64,000 nucleotides of DNA from Nitrosospira briensis (GTDB lineage Bacteria > Pseudomonadota > Gammaproteobacteria > Burkholderiales > Nitrosomonadaceae). The notes beneath the pieces were generated by a model. The model searched no databases. It had not been told where the DNA came from and saw only the letters and a list, made by a program, of their open reading frames with translations. Position numbers and translations under genes: made by a program. The stretch's first letter is position 1, and each line of letters starts with the position of its first letter. The stretch lies in the NCBI RefSeq assembly GCF_900115125.1, contig NZ_FOVJ01000005.1, positions 62,001 through 126,000 on the forward strand, written 5' to 3'. This document shows positions 1 to 9,952 of the stretch, piece by piece.

Positions 1-2
1 TG

Positions 3-188
3 AAGGAATACCCGCAAACCCCCGCGACAGAAGAAGCACTATTCATCATGGTCAAAGCCTACGATGCGTTGGGAATAACCAGCTTGCGCGACGACGCTGA
101 CCGGGTGATGAGAAAGAATTTCCCCGGCAGTCGATTCTTGTCCGATTCCACCGGGTCGGATGGTGAGCCCTGGTGGAGATTCTGGTAA
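3..188 (+). CDS. bamD: BamD (ComL) outer-membrane assembly lipoprotein, C-terminal fragment
   Basis: The frame is open from the window edge to TAA at 186-188 and encodes about 61 residues: KEYPQTPATEEALFIMVKAY, an ALGI segment, a DDADRVMRKNFP helix and a tail ending PWWRFW. This matches the last TPR-like helices of BamD, the lipoprotein of the BAM complex that helps insert beta-barrel proteins into the outer membrane. The N-terminus, signal peptide and lipobox lie outside the window, so length cannot be judged. It converges on the universal stress protein gene. Identification rests on a short stretch and is likely rather than certain. Confidence 0.7.
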   Translation, partial: KEYPQTPATEEALFIMVKAYDALGITSLRDDADRVMRKNFPGSRFLSDSTGSDGEPWWRFW

Positions 189-263
189 GAAGAGAGGTGG
201 CAGGCGGATGGTTACAGGCCCCGCGGGAGAGTATTTTTTACCAGGATGTGCGGTCTCAAGGAT

Positions 264-758
264 TCAAGCTGAAGAACCAAGCGCGGCTTTTTCCGTCAAG
301 GGCTCGTCTTCCGCAGCTTCATCCTGCAAGCGGATTGCCATGACATCGCACTTGGCGTGATGCAGGACGTCACTTGCTGTTGACCCGAGCAATAAGGCGA
401 GGCCATGGCGTCCATGTGAGCCAATAACTATCAAATCCATATGCTCCTGCTCCGCGAGGCGAACAATTTCCTTTCCCGGCACACCCCACACCATCCATCG
501 GCACTCCGCGTCGACCTTCAGCTGGTCACCGATTTGCTTCAACTTTGATTTTTCCGTTTCCAGCAATTCGTATGTCGAACGTTCATTCAGAGGAATTACG
601 GTTCCATAAGCGGTGTCAGGCATCGGGATATTATCCAGCACGTGAATAATGCTCAATTTCGCCCGAAATATTCGGGCTAGATGCGTCGCCTTGCGGATGA
701 CATGATTTCCATGTTCCGAAAAATCCAGTGCAATTAAAATATGATGATAATTATCCAT
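264..758 (-). CDS. Universal stress protein, UspA family
   Basis: A single 164-residue Usp domain. It opens with HHILIALDFSEHG, the first beta strand and nucleotide-binding Asp, and carries the ATP-binding signature G-2x-G-9x-G-S/T as GSHGRHGLALLLGST near residues 113-127. That signature suggests the ATP-binding subclass. Such cytoplasmic proteins support survival under starvation and oxidative stress; the substrate is unknown. The last 20 or so residues (DEAAEDEPLTEKAA...) form an acidic tail beyond the usual domain. It lies 156 bp downstream of tesA on the same strand and may have its own promoter. The SD before the ATG is weak. Confidence 0.9.
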   Translation of the reverse strand: MDNYHHILIALDFSEHGNHVIRKATHLARIFRAKLSIIHVLDNIPMPDTAYGTVIPLNERSTYELLETEKSKLKQIGDQLKVDAECRWMVWGVPGKEIVRLAEQEHMDLIVIGSHGRHGLALLLGSTASDVLHHAKCDVMAIRLQDEAAEDEPLTEKAALGSSA

Positions 759-914
759 TTTTCATTTCGGAAAACAAGAATGAAGATAGCTCAGTAGAAG
801 ACATCAAGCCGGAGAGAGTACAAGATCGGATAAGACCGGTTGTTCCACGATGCCGCCAACAAGTGCAGGCGGGATACAGTGAAATATAATGCTTGCAGAC
901 AGTTGGATAGCAGA

Positions 915-1610
915 TCAACGTACGGCCTTGGGAGTTGCGCTACGCGCAGAGCCATCTACAAGCGTCTGCTGAGGTTCAAGCATCGTTTTCAAAACTTTCC
1001 AGACATTTTCCGCGATTTTTTCTTGTGCCTGAGCCGTAGGATGTATTCCATCAGCCTGGAAAAATTCTCGCTTGTTACCAAAGCCGTCCAAAAGGAACGG
1101 TACCAGCTTGACTCCATAGCGTTTGGCCAGCTGCGGGTAAATATCCTGAAACTTTTGCGTGTACGCCATGCCATAATTGGGCGGCAGTTGCATGCCGGCC
1201 AACAGCACCTGGGCTTTATTTCGCTGGCAGGCTTCGATGATGGCCGCGAGACTGCCGAAAATGGACTCAATGGAGGCCCCGCGCAACCCATCATTGCCGC
1301 CAAGCTCGACAATGACGATATCCGGGCGATGGGTTTTGAGTGCGTGCTGGATGCGGGTCCGCCCACCGGCAGCCGTTTCGCCACTGATGCTGTTGTTGAT
1401 CAACTTTGTCTGCGATTGCGCTTGCACCCGCTGTTTGAGCAGATCGACCCACCCCGCATCGCGAGGCAGGCCGTAGCCAGCGGACAAACTGTCCCCAAAC
1501 ACCATAATAGTAGGGGTTCCGGATGCGGTAGCAGGTCCCGGTGGGGCTGCTGCGCCTGAGTTGGCGCCAATACTTGACAGGATAAAGAGAATAACCAGGA
1601 AACTTTTCAT
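915..1610 (-). CDS. tesA: Arylesterase / acyl-CoA thioesterase TesA (GDSL family), secreted
   Basis: The chosen start (CAT at 1608-1610 on the plus strand) gives 231 residues beginning MKSFLVILFILSSIGANSGA, a clear Sec signal peptide. A longer reading frame upstream exists but would bury the signal. Block I is VFGDSLSAGYG with the nucleophilic Ser, block III contains GGND, and block V is DGIHPTAQAQ with the catalytic Asp and His, which defines an SGNH/GDSL hydrolase. TesA is a periplasmic esterase, thioesterase and lysophospholipase. The start codon overlaps the divergent ybbA start by two bases (CATG), the E. coli tesA/ybbA arrangement in extreme form. An AAGG SD lies 9 bases upstream of the ATG, inside ybbA. 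Confidence 0.93.
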   Translation of the reverse strand: MKSFLVILFILSSIGANSGAAAPPGPATASGTPTIMVFGDSLSAGYGLPRDAGWVDLLKQRVQAQSQTKLINNSISGETAAGGRTRIQHALKTHRPDIVIVELGGNDGLRGASIESIFGSLAAIIEACQRNKAQVLLAGMQLPPNYGMAYTQKFQDIYPQLAKRYGVKLVPFLLDGFGNKREFFQADGIHPTAQAQEKIAENVWKVLKTMLEPQQTLVDGSARSATPKAVR

Positions 1611-2295
1611 GACAGATAACCTTGTTGTACGGCCCATTGTGCAGGCAATCGGGTTGACCAAGCAAGTAAGCACCGGTGATGAGCAGCTTACAATATTGGA
1701 GAATATCAATCTGGAGGTAAATGCAGGTGACTCCGTTGCCATAATCGGAGCATCGGGTTCAGGCAAGTCTACTCTGCTGGGGTTGCTGGCAGGATTAGAT
1801 ACTCCTTCCGAGGGGAAGGTTCATCTTGACGGCGAGGATATTTTCTTGCTGGACGAAGATGCCCGGGCCGCGTTGCGCGGACGCATGCTGGGGTTCGTGT
1901 TCCAGTCATTTCAACTGTTACCTGCATTGACCGCGATTGAGAACGTAATGTTGCCCCTCGAGCTAATTGGCGCCGGCAATGCAAACGCCGCCGCATTGGA
2001 ACTGCTCGAGCGCGTTGGACTCGGAATGCGCCTTAAACATTATCCCAGACAGCTCTCCGGCGGAGAACAGCAGCGTGTCGCCATTGCCCGCGCATTTGTG
2101 ACTCAACCGCAGTTGGTGCTGGCTGATGAACCGACCGGCAACCTGGATTCCGCTACCGGCGCGCAAATCATAGAACTCATGTTTGAACTGAACCGCGAGC
2201 GCGGCACGACACTGGTTCTGGTTACTCATGACGAAGCCATCTCAAGCCGTTGCGCGTGGCGCATTCGGCTGGCGGGTGGAAAAATCGCCGATTGA
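1609..2295 (+). CDS. ybbA: ABC transporter ATP-binding protein YbbA (LolD-like)
   Basis: The 228-residue product from the ATG at 1609 has the same length as E. coli YbbA. It contains Walker A GASGSGKST, Q-loop FQSFQLLPALT, signature LSGGEQQR, Walker B LVLADEPTGNLD and switch VTHD, so it is a complete MacB/LolD-type ATPase. An AGGA SD lies 8 bases upstream. Partners of this family are FtsX-like permeases (YbbP) that extract substrates from the inner membrane or activate periplasmic enzymes. No such permease follows here; the next gene is an RND adaptor. Divergence from tesA hints at a shared role in lipid or ester turnover, but that is inference. Confidence 0.93.
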   Translation: MTDNLVVRPIVQAIGLTKQVSTGDEQLTILENINLEVNAGDSVAIIGASGSGKSTLLGLLAGLDTPSEGKVHLDGEDIFLLDEDARAALRGRMLGFVFQSFQLLPALTAIENVMLPLELIGAGNANAAALELLERVGLGMRLKHYPRQLSGGEQQRVAIARAFVTQPQLVLADEPTGNLDSATGAQIIELMFELNRERGTTLVLVTHDEAISSRCAWRIRLAGGKIAD

Positions 2296-2398
2296 CTCAC
2301 TGCAAGAAATCTCGACTCGGCAGAAGAGCAATAATGTTGCGCCCCGTGGTATAACGCTTCATTTCTTGCCCAGCTCGAGCTTGGGTAATACAAATCCA

Positions 2399-3589
2399 AT
2401 GGAAGCTATTCCTCGAACAAAACCAGCAGAACCGGCAAGCCGTCGTCTCCGCTTTGTGACGGTAGGCGTTTTGCTTGCCGCAGTGATTGCGGCCAGCTGG
2501 GTCTGGCGCAACCATGGCGCGACTGACGCCAGGAGCAAGGCAGTCGAGGCCATTCCAGTCATCACTGCTCCGGTTGCGCAAAGTGACGTACCCGTCATAC
2601 TTGCGGCGAATGGCACGGTATCGGCTCAGCAAACCGTTGCGGTGCGGCCACAGCTTAGCGCCGTGATCAGCGCGGTGCATATCAGGGAAGGGCAGTTTGT
2701 GCAAAAGGGCGAGAGACTATTCTCTCTGGATGCGCGTACCGAGGATGCGAATCTTAACAGAACTCAAGGGCAACTCGCGAAATCCCGGGCCGACCTGAGG
2801 AATGCAGAGCGCAACCTCGAGCGGCAACGCGAGCTCTTCCGGCAGAACTTTATTTCGCAAGCCGCGCTGGATGTGGCCGAGAATCAGGTCGATGCCCTTC
2901 GGGGTCAGCTTGCGGTGGATGAGGCCACGGTTCAGGCGAACCGCATTGCTCGTGGTTTCAGCGAGATTACAGCGCCTATTGCCGGGCGCACCGGTGCCGT
3001 GCCGGTGTACCAAGGGAGTCTGGTGCAGCCAAATGATGTTCTGGTGAGCATCACGCAGATCAACCCGATCAATGTCAGTTTTACCCTTCCGGAACGCGAG
3101 CTTGTGCCATTGCAGCAGGCGCGCGCAAAAGGCGAAGTGCCCGTGAATGTGGAGCTTGTCGCGGGAAAACAAACCAGAACGGGCCGGCTTGTATTTATCG
3201 ATAATGCAGTTGATACGGCGAGCGGCACAATCGCACTGAAGGCGGAGTTTCCCAATGCGGATAAAAGTCTTTGGCCCGGCATGTACGTTACCGTGACGCT
3301 CGCGGCGCGGGTGCTGGCGAACGCTCTGACGGTTCCGGTACAGGCGGTCCAGAATGGTCCGGAAAACAAGTTTCTATACGTCGTGGGTGGGGATGGCCAG
3401 GTAAGTTCTCTTCCGGTCGATGTGGTCCTTATCCAGAATGGATTTGCGGTAATAGAAGGAGAAGCGGTTACTCCAGGGCTGCGTATTGTCGTGGAAGGCG
3501 CGCAGAATCTCAGGCCGGCCAGCACGGTGACTGAAGCCAGGGCCTACGGCACGGAGCCTGGAGCCAACGGCACTGATGCAGGTAGATGA
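2399..3589 (+). CDS. RND efflux periplasmic adaptor (MdtA/MexA-type membrane fusion protein)
   Basis: From the ATG at 2399 the product has 396 residues. The open frame extends upstream into ybbA (from 2228), but that extension reads as non-protein-like. There is an N-terminal membrane anchor (FVTVGVLLAAVIAASWVW), a lipoyl half-domain VRPQLSAVISAVHIREGQFV, an alpha-helical hairpin LRNAERNLERQRELFRQ, a second lipoyl half FSEITAPIAGRTGA, and beta-barrel and membrane-proximal domains ending in TVTEARAYG. It bridges the RND pump to an outer-membrane channel. It lies 103 bp after ybbA and 56 bp before the RND permease. The SD is not obvious, so the start is moderately certain. Confidence 0.88.
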   Translation: MEAIPRTKPAEPASRRLRFVTVGVLLAAVIAASWVWRNHGATDARSKAVEAIPVITAPVAQSDVPVILAANGTVSAQQTVAVRPQLSAVISAVHIREGQFVQKGERLFSLDARTEDANLNRTQGQLAKSRADLRNAERNLERQRELFRQNFISQAALDVAENQVDALRGQLAVDEATVQANRIARGFSEITAPIAGRTGAVPVYQGSLVQPNDVLVSITQINPINVSFTLPERELVPLQQARAKGEVPVNVELVAGKQTRTGRLVFIDNAVDTASGTIALKAEFPNADKSLWPGMYVTVTLAARVLANALTVPVQAVQNGPENKFLYVVGGDGQVSSLPVDVVLIQNGFAVIEGEAVTPGLRIVVEGAQNLRPASTVTEARAYGTEPGANGTDAGR

Positions 3590-3645
3590 GAAAGGCGGCC
3601 TGCCAGCGCATTTCCGGCACAAGCGTCAAAAGTGGCGAATAAACG

Positions 3646-6600
3646 ATGAATCTGTCCGAGTTATGCATCCGCCGCCCGGTAATGACGGTACTGCTGTCAG
3701 CTTCCGCTGTCGTAGCCGGTATCATTGCTTACGGAGGCTTATCCATAGCCGCACTGCCAAGTTACGATTCTCCGACCATTTCCGTCACTGCGGCCCTCCC
3801 GGGCGCCAGTCCAGAAACCATGGCTTCTTCCGTGGCAACGCCGCTGGAGCGGCAGTTTTCGATGATCTCCGGCCTTTCGGTAATCAGTTCGACAAGTACG
3901 CTGGGCAATACGGCGATTACCCTGGAATTCGATCAGGACCGGGATATTGATAGCGCATCCATAGACGTCCAGGCTGCCTTGCTGCGCGCGGAGCGGTCGC
4001 TCCCGATGGAGATGACCATTCCGCCATCCTATCGCAAGATTAATCCCGCAGATTCCCCAATCGTTTTTTTGGCCTTGACTTCGCCATCCATGTCGCTGTC
4101 GGAGTTAAACAGTTTCGCCGAAGACCTCATTGCTCCCACGCTGTCGACGCTGACTGGCGTGGCGCAGGTACAGATCAACGGGCAGAAAAAATACGCGGTG
4201 CGCGTACGGGTAAACCCCGAAGCGCTCGCTGTACGCAACTTAACCCTCGATGATATCGCCGCAGCGCTGAGCACAGCCAACGCCAACTCTCCGATCGGTA
4301 CCCTGGAAGGGCCGCGTCAGACGCTTACCATACAGGCCAATCGCCAGCTCAGTGATGCCGCAGCGTTTGCAAAGCTCATCGTTGCGACATCTCCCAGTGG
4401 AAATCCGGTAAGGCTTTCCGAAGTGGCACAGGTTGAAGACAGCATACAATCGCTCAAGACGGCGAGCTGGGTTAATGGGGAGCGTGCGATCACGCTATCG
4501 GTGCAGCGGCAGCCGGGCGCCAATACCGTATCGACGGTTGACGCAGTCAAGGCTGCAATACCCGGACTGGTGGCGCAGATGCCTTCTTCGGTTCAGCTCA
4601 GGCTGACCAGTGACCGCTCGGTTTCCATCCGCGATTCGATACATGATGTGCAGGTAACGCTGGGGATAACGATTATCCTCGTTCTGCTGGTGATTTTCCT
4701 GTTCCTGCGAAAGGCTTCCGCCACACTGATCCCCGCGCTATCACTGCCAATTTCACTGCTGGGAACAGTAGCGCTGATGCGTGTCCTGGGATACAGCCTG
4801 GATAATATTTCGCTGCTGGCCATCACTCTCGCGGTCGGGCTGGTGGTGGATGATGCCATCGTGATGCTCGAGAATATTGTTCGTCACATCGAGCGGGGAA
4901 TGCCGCCTCTGCAGGCCGCGCTACAGGGTTCAAAAGAAGTCAGCTTTACCATCATTTCGATTTCACTCTCGCTGGTGGCCGTTTTTATCCCGATTTTTTT
5001 CATGCCCGGGGTGATCGGTTTGCTTTTCCACGAGTTTGCAGCTGTCGTAGGAATAGCTGTTCTGATGTCGGCTGTCGTATCGCTTACCTTGGTGCCGGTG
5101 ATGACGAGCCGCTACCTTGCGCCGCAAGAGACCGAAAGCTTCAGTCTGAAATGGACGGAATGGTTCGAGCGCGGGTTCGCTCACCTGCTCGCGGCGTATG
5201 AACGCGTACTCGATCGGGCGCTGATTCACCACCGTCTGGTGCTGGGTATTGCGTTTGGCACCTTTATCGCCACCGGCATACTTTTCATGGTCCTGCCCAA
5301 AGGTTTTTTCCCTAACGAGGATATCGGTCAGGCGCTGATCACAGTGGATGCTGTCGAGGATATCTCCTTCCCCGCCATGACCGAGCTATTGCAACGTACC
5401 GATGCTGTCATCCGCACCAATCCTTCAGTCGATACCCTGATTGTTTATGCCAGCGAAAGCAATAGCGCGCGCCTGTTCATGACCCTCAAGCCGCGTAGCG
5501 AGCGCCCGCCCATGGACAAGATAATGGAAGACCTGCGGCGCGACGTGCGCACCATCCCCGGTGTGAACGTCTTTATAAACCCCATACAGAATCTCAGGTT
5601 GGGCGGGCGTACCAGCAAGAGCCGCTATCAGTACGTGATGCGCAGTGTGCGTGCCGAAGAGTTGCGTTCCGCGGCAGATGGTTTGATGGCCCGCATGCGT
5701 AAAGATGCCATATTTCGGGACGTCACCAGCGATTCGCAATTGAAGGGTTTACAGGCACGGCTGACCATCGATCGTGACAAGGTTAATCTATTGGGCGTGC
5801 AAATGGGCGATATCCGTTCGGCGCTCTATAGCGCCTTCGGCGAGCGCCAAGTGTCAACGATATATACTTCCAGCGATAGCTATCAGGTCATCCTCCAGGT
5901 CGCCGCTGAACATCAGTACGATGAGCGCGCGTTCAACAAGATTTATCTGCGCTCCAGGAACGATGCGCTGGTACCCTTGTCGAGCGTTGCGACGGTCGAA
6001 CGCGAGGTGGGCCCGATTGCAATCAATCATGCAGGCCAGCTCGAAGCGGTGACAATATCGTTCAACCTTGCTCCCGGCGCGGCACTGGGCGATGCCTCCG
6101 TCCATCTCGACCAATTCAAGCAAGAGCTGAATCTGCCAGCGAGCATTCTGACCAGCTACGCGGGCGATGCTGCGGCTTTCCAGTCTTCGCAAGCGAGCCA
6201 GGTGATCCTGATTGTCGCTGCGCTGCTGGTTATCTACGTACTGCTTGGCGTGCTGTACGAGAGTTATATTCATCCGCTCACGATTCTGTCCGGGCTGCCC
6301 TCTGCTGCCGTTGGTGCGCTGGCCATGCTGTGGTTGTTCAATCTGGAATTATCCATCATCGCGATGATCGGCATTTTGATGCTGATCGGCATAGTCAAAA
6401 AAAATGCAATCATGATGATCGATTTTGCGCTCGACGCACAGCGCAATGAAGCCATGGCTCCGCGTGAAGCGATCCGGACCGCTTGCCTGTTGCGTTTCCG
6501 GCCGATCATGATGACTACGCTCGCCGCGTTGATGGGCGCACTTCCCATTGCGCTCGGGCTTGGGGCGGGAGCCGAGTTGCGACAGCCGCTGGGGCTCGCC

Positions 6601-6714
6601 GTGGTGGGAGGGCTGCTATTTTCTCAGGTGATCACGCTTTTCATTACGCCGGTGATCTATCTTTATCTGGATCGCTATTCTGGCAGCGGCCCCCTCAAGC
6701 TGGAGCATGACTAA
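3646..6714 (+). CDS. RND multidrug efflux permease (HAE1 family, MdtB/MdtC-like)
   Basis: This 1022-residue inner-membrane proton/drug antiporter is of the usual family length. It opens MNLSELCIRRPVMTVLL (TM1). The TM4 charged pair is in LAVGLVVDDAIVMLENI and the TM10 lysine in GIVKKNAIMMIDFAL; these residues carry protons in RND pumps. The porter-domain sequence IPPSYRKINPADSPI is typical of the MdtB/MdtC/MuxB subgroup rather than AcrB. MdtB and MdtC work as a heterotrimer in E. coli, but only one permease gene is present here. No outer-membrane factor gene follows, so a TolC-like partner must be encoded elsewhere. Substrates cannot be predicted. Confidence 0.93.
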   Translation: MNLSELCIRRPVMTVLLSASAVVAGIIAYGGLSIAALPSYDSPTISVTAALPGASPETMASSVATPLERQFSMISGLSVISSTSTLGNTAITLEFDQDRDIDSASIDVQAALLRAERSLPMEMTIPPSYRKINPADSPIVFLALTSPSMSLSELNSFAEDLIAPTLSTLTGVAQVQINGQKKYAVRVRVNPEALAVRNLTLDDIAAALSTANANSPIGTLEGPRQTLTIQANRQLSDAAAFAKLIVATSPSGNPVRLSEVAQVEDSIQSLKTASWVNGERAITLSVQRQPGANTVSTVDAVKAAIPGLVAQMPSSVQLRLTSDRSVSIRDSIHDVQVTLGITIILVLLVIFLFLRKASATLIPALSLPISLLGTVALMRVLGYSLDNISLLAITLAVGLVVDDAIVMLENIVRHIERGMPPLQAALQGSKEVSFTIISISLSLVAVFIPIFFMPGVIGLLFHEFAAVVGIAVLMSAVVSLTLVPVMTSRYLAPQETESFSLKWTEWFERGFAHLLAAYERVLDRALIHHRLVLGIAFGTFIATGILFMVLPKGFFPNEDIGQALITVDAVEDISFPAMTELLQRTDAVIRTNPSVDTLIVYASESNSARLFMTLKPRSERPPMDKIMEDLRRDVRTIPGVNVFINPIQNLRLGGRTSKSRYQYVMRSVRAEELRSAADGLMARMRKDAIFRDVTSDSQLKGLQARLTIDRDKVNLLGVQMGDIRSALYSAFGERQVSTIYTSSDSYQVILQVAAEHQYDERAFNKIYLRSRNDALVPLSSVATVEREVGPIAINHAGQLEAVTISFNLAPGAALGDASVHLDQFKQELNLPASILTSYAGDAAAFQSSQASQVILIVAALLVIYVLLGVLYESYIHPLTILSGLPSAAVGALAMLWLFNLELSIIAMIGILMLIGIVKKNAIMMIDFALDAQRNEAMAPREAIRTACLLRFRPIMMTTLAALMGALPIALGLGAGAELRQPLGLAVVGGLLFSQVITLFITPVIYLYLDRYSGSGPLKLEHD

Positions 6715-6721
6715 ACCGCGT

Positions 6722-6766
6722 TGTCAGTTCATTTCACGCCCTTAAAGGACGGCAAGGGCGCTGACA
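6722..6766 (+). terminator. Possible hairpin terminator after the RND permease gene
   Basis: A perfect 7-bp stem (CGCCCTT 6737-6743 with AAGGGCG 6754-6760) is extended by TGTCAG 6722-6727 / CTGACA 6761-6766 across a left-hand bulge. It starts 8 bases after the permease stop codon. There is no clear U-run, so it may be a weak terminator or a processing hairpin. Confidence 0.4.
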
Positions 6767-6893
6767 GGCGTTTATTCCTGTTTATTCCTTGTATTTTCAG
6801 GGAAGTCTGCTAAAAAGTTAAATGTGAGCGTACCGATAACCGTCATTTGCCAGTCGAAGAGTTGGACGGCTTGATCAATAAGGAGACACGATA

Positions 6894-7292
6894 ATGAGGC
6901 AGATTTACCATCGCAGCCCCCGGCTCTTCCTCCTAAGCCTGCTAGTCCTGTCCGCGACTTCATGTGCAACACCTGAACGCGCGGCACTGGTCGAAGCTGA
7001 GCAAGCCGGCCCGCCGGCTGCTTTCCAGAAGCATACACTGGCCCTTACACGTGACGCGCTTCGATTGTTGAAGGAAGATCTCATAAAAAATGCAGTGGTT
7101 CCAGACAATAGAGTGACGCTGAAAATTGATCCCGATCGTGCTTCTTGCACGGCAAAGTGCGGAGGCGGGACATCGCTGACTTGCAATAACATGCAGTGTG
7201 GCGCTGTTGACGGTGCGGGCTGCTGGGACGAGGGCACCAAGGGTCAACCAACATTCAAGCTTTGCGTAAGCGTCGAGCCGCCGCCGCAGTAG
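6894..7292 (+). CDS. Cysteine-rich lipoprotein of unknown function
   Basis: The 132-residue protein has a strong SD (AAGGAGA at about 6880-6886) and a lipoprotein signal peptide, RLFLLSLLVLSATSC, with Cys24 as the lipidated residue. The mature N-terminal half is probably helical (AALVEAEQAG, LTRDALRLLKEDLIK). The last third holds six cysteines: SCTAKCGGG, LTCNNMQCG, GAGCWDEG and KLCVS. This suggests a disulfide-bonded periplasmic domain. The family is not recognised. It follows the RND permease by 179 bp with a hairpin between, so it is probably transcribed separately. Confidence 0.72.
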   Translation: MRQIYHRSPRLFLLSLLVLSATSCATPERAALVEAEQAGPPAAFQKHTLALTRDALRLLKEDLIKNAVVPDNRVTLKIDPDRASCTAKCGGGTSLTCNNMQCGAVDGAGCWDEGTKGQPTFKLCVSVEPPPQ

Positions 7293-7566
7293 ATGAATAC
7301 GGCTGAGCCGGTCGGTTATCATTCGCGAATAATAATGATTTGATTTTTCTCGCTCCAAGCCAGATCGGCTGGTGGGCTGGACAGCGGCGCGTAGTGCGGG
7401 GACATGGCTGGATCAGTAAAATCGGTTCCTCAGCAAAGACTTACCCGTGATACAGTGTCATCAAGCGTTTTCGGGCTGGTAGCGGATTGGTATCAGCCAG
7501 TATTGCGGACGTTTTGCCGGGAATGCGGAAAGCGTTTCGGAGATTCCGGCTGATATCGCCGTATCA

Positions 7567-9759
7567 TTATTTCACTTTCATTCCCGGCTGCGCGCCTTCA
7601 TCCGGAGAGAGCAGATAAGGCCCTTCCCCGTCACCTGCCGCCAATACCATTCCTTCCGATATACCAAACTTCATTTTTCTGGGGGCGAGATTTGCCACCA
7701 TGATCGTCAAGCGACCCTTGAGCTGCTCGGGATCATAGGCGGATTTAATGCCGGCGAATACCGTCCTCCGGTCGGATCCGGCATCAAGGGTGAGCTTGAG
7801 CAATTTATCGGCGCCTTCGACGTGCTCGGCGTTGACAATTTTTGCGACTCTGAGATCGATCCTGGTGAAATCATCAATTGTTATCATGGCGCCCGCAACG
7901 CTTTTTTCGCGGCCTCCCTCTTCTCCCGGGGACGGGGCGACGACAGGACTTTTTTCCATGGCTTGTACAGCCGGTCCGGCTTGCGATGGTGACACTGCAG
8001 ATTGCAAGCTTTCCTTATTCGCCTTGACAAGCATATCGATCTGCAGGGGATCGATACGGGTCATGAGGTGCTCGTAATCGTTGATCTGATGCCCATCGGG
8101 CAATAGCCTGTTTTGCGAATTGGCGTCTTTCCAGGTAAGCGTATCGAGACCAAGAAACTGCTCCGCATTTCCGGCAAGCTCTGGCAGAACCGGCTTCAGG
8201 TAAACGGTGAGGATCCGGAACATGTTCAGCGCGACACTGCATACTTCATGCAACTCCCTGTCGTTCTGGCCATTTTTTGCCAGTATCCACGGTTTCATGC
8301 GGTCCACATACTGGTTGGCAACGTCCGCCGCCTGCATAATTTCCTTTATTGCCTTGCTGAACTCCCGGCGTTCGTAGAAATTGGCAATCGAGATATGGCG
8401 GCCCAGGAAAGTATCGCCCTCGCCAAGCTGGCAGAAAAGGAATTGATTGAACCATTTTCTGTTTGCCTCCGAAATGGTGTGCGTGAGCTTGCCGTCGAAT
8501 TTCTTGATGATGAATCCCGCGCACCTGCTGGCTATATTGACGTATTTTCCTACCAGATCGCTATTGACGCGGGCAGTGAAATCATCGAAATTCAGATCGA
8601 TGTCCTCCATGCTGTCGTTGAGCTTCGCCGCATAATAATAGCGCAGCCACTCCGGATTCAATCCTTGCTTCAAATAGCTTTCCGCTGTGATGAATGTGCC
8701 GCGCGACTTGGACATTTTTTGCCCGTTGACGGTAAGGAATCCGTGAGCGTAAATCTGGGTTGGGGTGCGGTAGCCCGAGAATTCCAGCATGGCCGGCCAG
8801 AACAGGGCGTGGAAGTAAAGAATATCCTTTCCGATGAAATGCACCATTTCAGTGCTGCCCCCGGGCCTAAGAAATTCGTCGATCTCCGCTTGAGAACGAT
8901 TTTTCTGCCTGAAGTAATGTTTGAAGCTGCCGAAGTAGCCGACGGGAGCATCCAGCCACACATAGAAAAATTTCTTGCGGGCGGTGCCCGGGATGGGGAA
9001 GCCGAAATAGGGCGCGTCCCGTGAAATATCCCAGTCGGTCAAACCTGCTGAAAGCCATTCGTTCATTTTATTGGCGGCCTCGGGTTGGAGCCGCGGCTTC
9101 ATTTCCAGGCTAACGCCGGACTGGCTCGATAATGATTCGAAGACCCATTCTTTTAGAAAAACCTTGCAGCGGGGATCCGAAAGCTTGAAGAAATGGTGTT
9201 TTGAAGCGCGGCGTTCCGGCTTTGCTCCGGAAACGGCAGAGTAAGGGTCGATCAAATCGGTCGGTGAATACGTGGCGCCACAAGCTTCGCAGGAGTCGCC
9301 GTATTGATCCCTGGCGTGACACTTCGGGCATTCGCCTTTGATATACCGGTCAGGCAAGAACATCTGCTTGACCGGATCATAAAATTGTTCGACCGAGCGT
9401 TTGGCAATCAGATCCTTCGCTTCAAGCTGGCGATAGATGTCCTCACAAAATTCCTGATTTTCGGGTGAGTCCGTGGTGTAGTAGCTATCGAAATCAACGT
9501 GAAAGCCGTCAAAATCAATTTTATGCTCCTGCCATACCCGGTCAATCAGTTGCTTGGGCGTAATGCCTTCCAGTTCGGCGCGCAGCATGATCGGCGTGCC
9601 ATGGGTGTCGTCGGCGCACACGTAATGCACCTCATGCCCTTGCATTTTCTGGAAACGAACCCAGATATCCGTCTGTATGTACTCAACGAGATGCCCGAGG
9701 TGAATGCTGCCGTTGGCATACGGCAAGGCTGAGGTGACGAGAATTTTTCGCTTGGTCAT
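7567..9759 (-). CDS. metG: Methionyl-tRNA synthetase
   Basis: The class I synthetase charges tRNA-Met. The start chosen (CAT 9757-9759) gives 730 residues beginning [17 protein letters not shown]. The HIGH motif is HLGH, the zinc knuckle is [19 protein letters not shown], and the KMSKS loop is KMSKSRGTF. The protein ends with a tRNA-binding (Trbp111-like) domain, [20 protein letters not shown]. It is longer than the 677-residue E. coli enzyme because of a low-complexity Ala/Pro/Ser/Glu linker ([10 protein letters not shown]..., [11 protein letters not shown]) before that domain. The gene is divergent from apbC, as metG/mrp are in E. coli. A TACAAT-like -10 lies about 30 bp upstream of the start (complement of 9789-9794). 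Confidence 0.97.
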   Translation of the reverse strand: MTKRKILVTSALPYANGSIHLGHLVEYIQTDIWVRFQKMQGHEVHYVCADDTHGTPIMLRAELEGITPKQLIDRVWQEHKIDFDGFHVDFDSYYTTDSPENQEFCEDIYRQLEAKDLIAKRSVEQFYDPVKQMFLPDRYIKGECPKCHARDQYGDSCEACGATYSPTDLIDPYSAVSGAKPERRASKHHFFKLSDPRCKVFLKEWVFESLSSQSGVSLEMKPRLQPEAANKMNEWLSAGLTDWDISRDAPYFGFPIPGTARKKFFYVWLDAPVGYFGSFKHYFRQKNRSQAEIDEFLRPGGSTEMVHFIGKDILYFHALFWPAMLEFSGYRTPTQIYAHGFLTVNGQKMSKSRGTFITAESYLKQGLNPEWLRYYYAAKLNDSMEDIDLNFDDFTARVNSDLVGKYVNIASRCAGFIIKKFDGKLTHTISEANRKWFNQFLFCQLGEGDTFLGRHISIANFYERREFSKAIKEIMQAADVANQYVDRMKPWILAKNGQNDRELHEVCSVALNMFRILTVYLKPVLPELAGNAEQFLGLDTLTWKDANSQNRLLPDGHQINDYEHLMTRIDPLQIDMLVKANKESLQSAVSPSQAGPAVQAMEKSPVVAPSPGEEGGREKSVAGAMITIDDFTRIDLRVAKIVNAEHVEGADKLLKLTLDAGSDRRTVFAGIKSAYDPEQLKGRLTIMVANLAPRKMKFGISEGMVLAAGDGEGPYLLSPDEGAQPGMKVK

Positions 9760-9952
9760 CAATCGTCTATAAACAGGTGACAAACATCATTGTATCAAAC
9801 TGTGGGGTCCGTCAGTCTGACGAACAAGGAAACGGAGGCGATTGACGAATGGCGCGTCGTTGTTCCGCCTTTTCCCGGGCGGCAAGGGGCTAGTCGAGCC
9901 GCATGACCCGGACGTGCGCGCCACATGCATCTTCATGTCGTCAGACTCTATC

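Noticed and set aside
840-1559. 239-codon plus-strand ORF opposite tesA
   Set aside because: Overlaps tesA entirely; no recognisable protein features.
8113-9024. 303-codon plus-strand ORF opposite metG
   Set aside because: Shadow of metG with no protein-like motifs.
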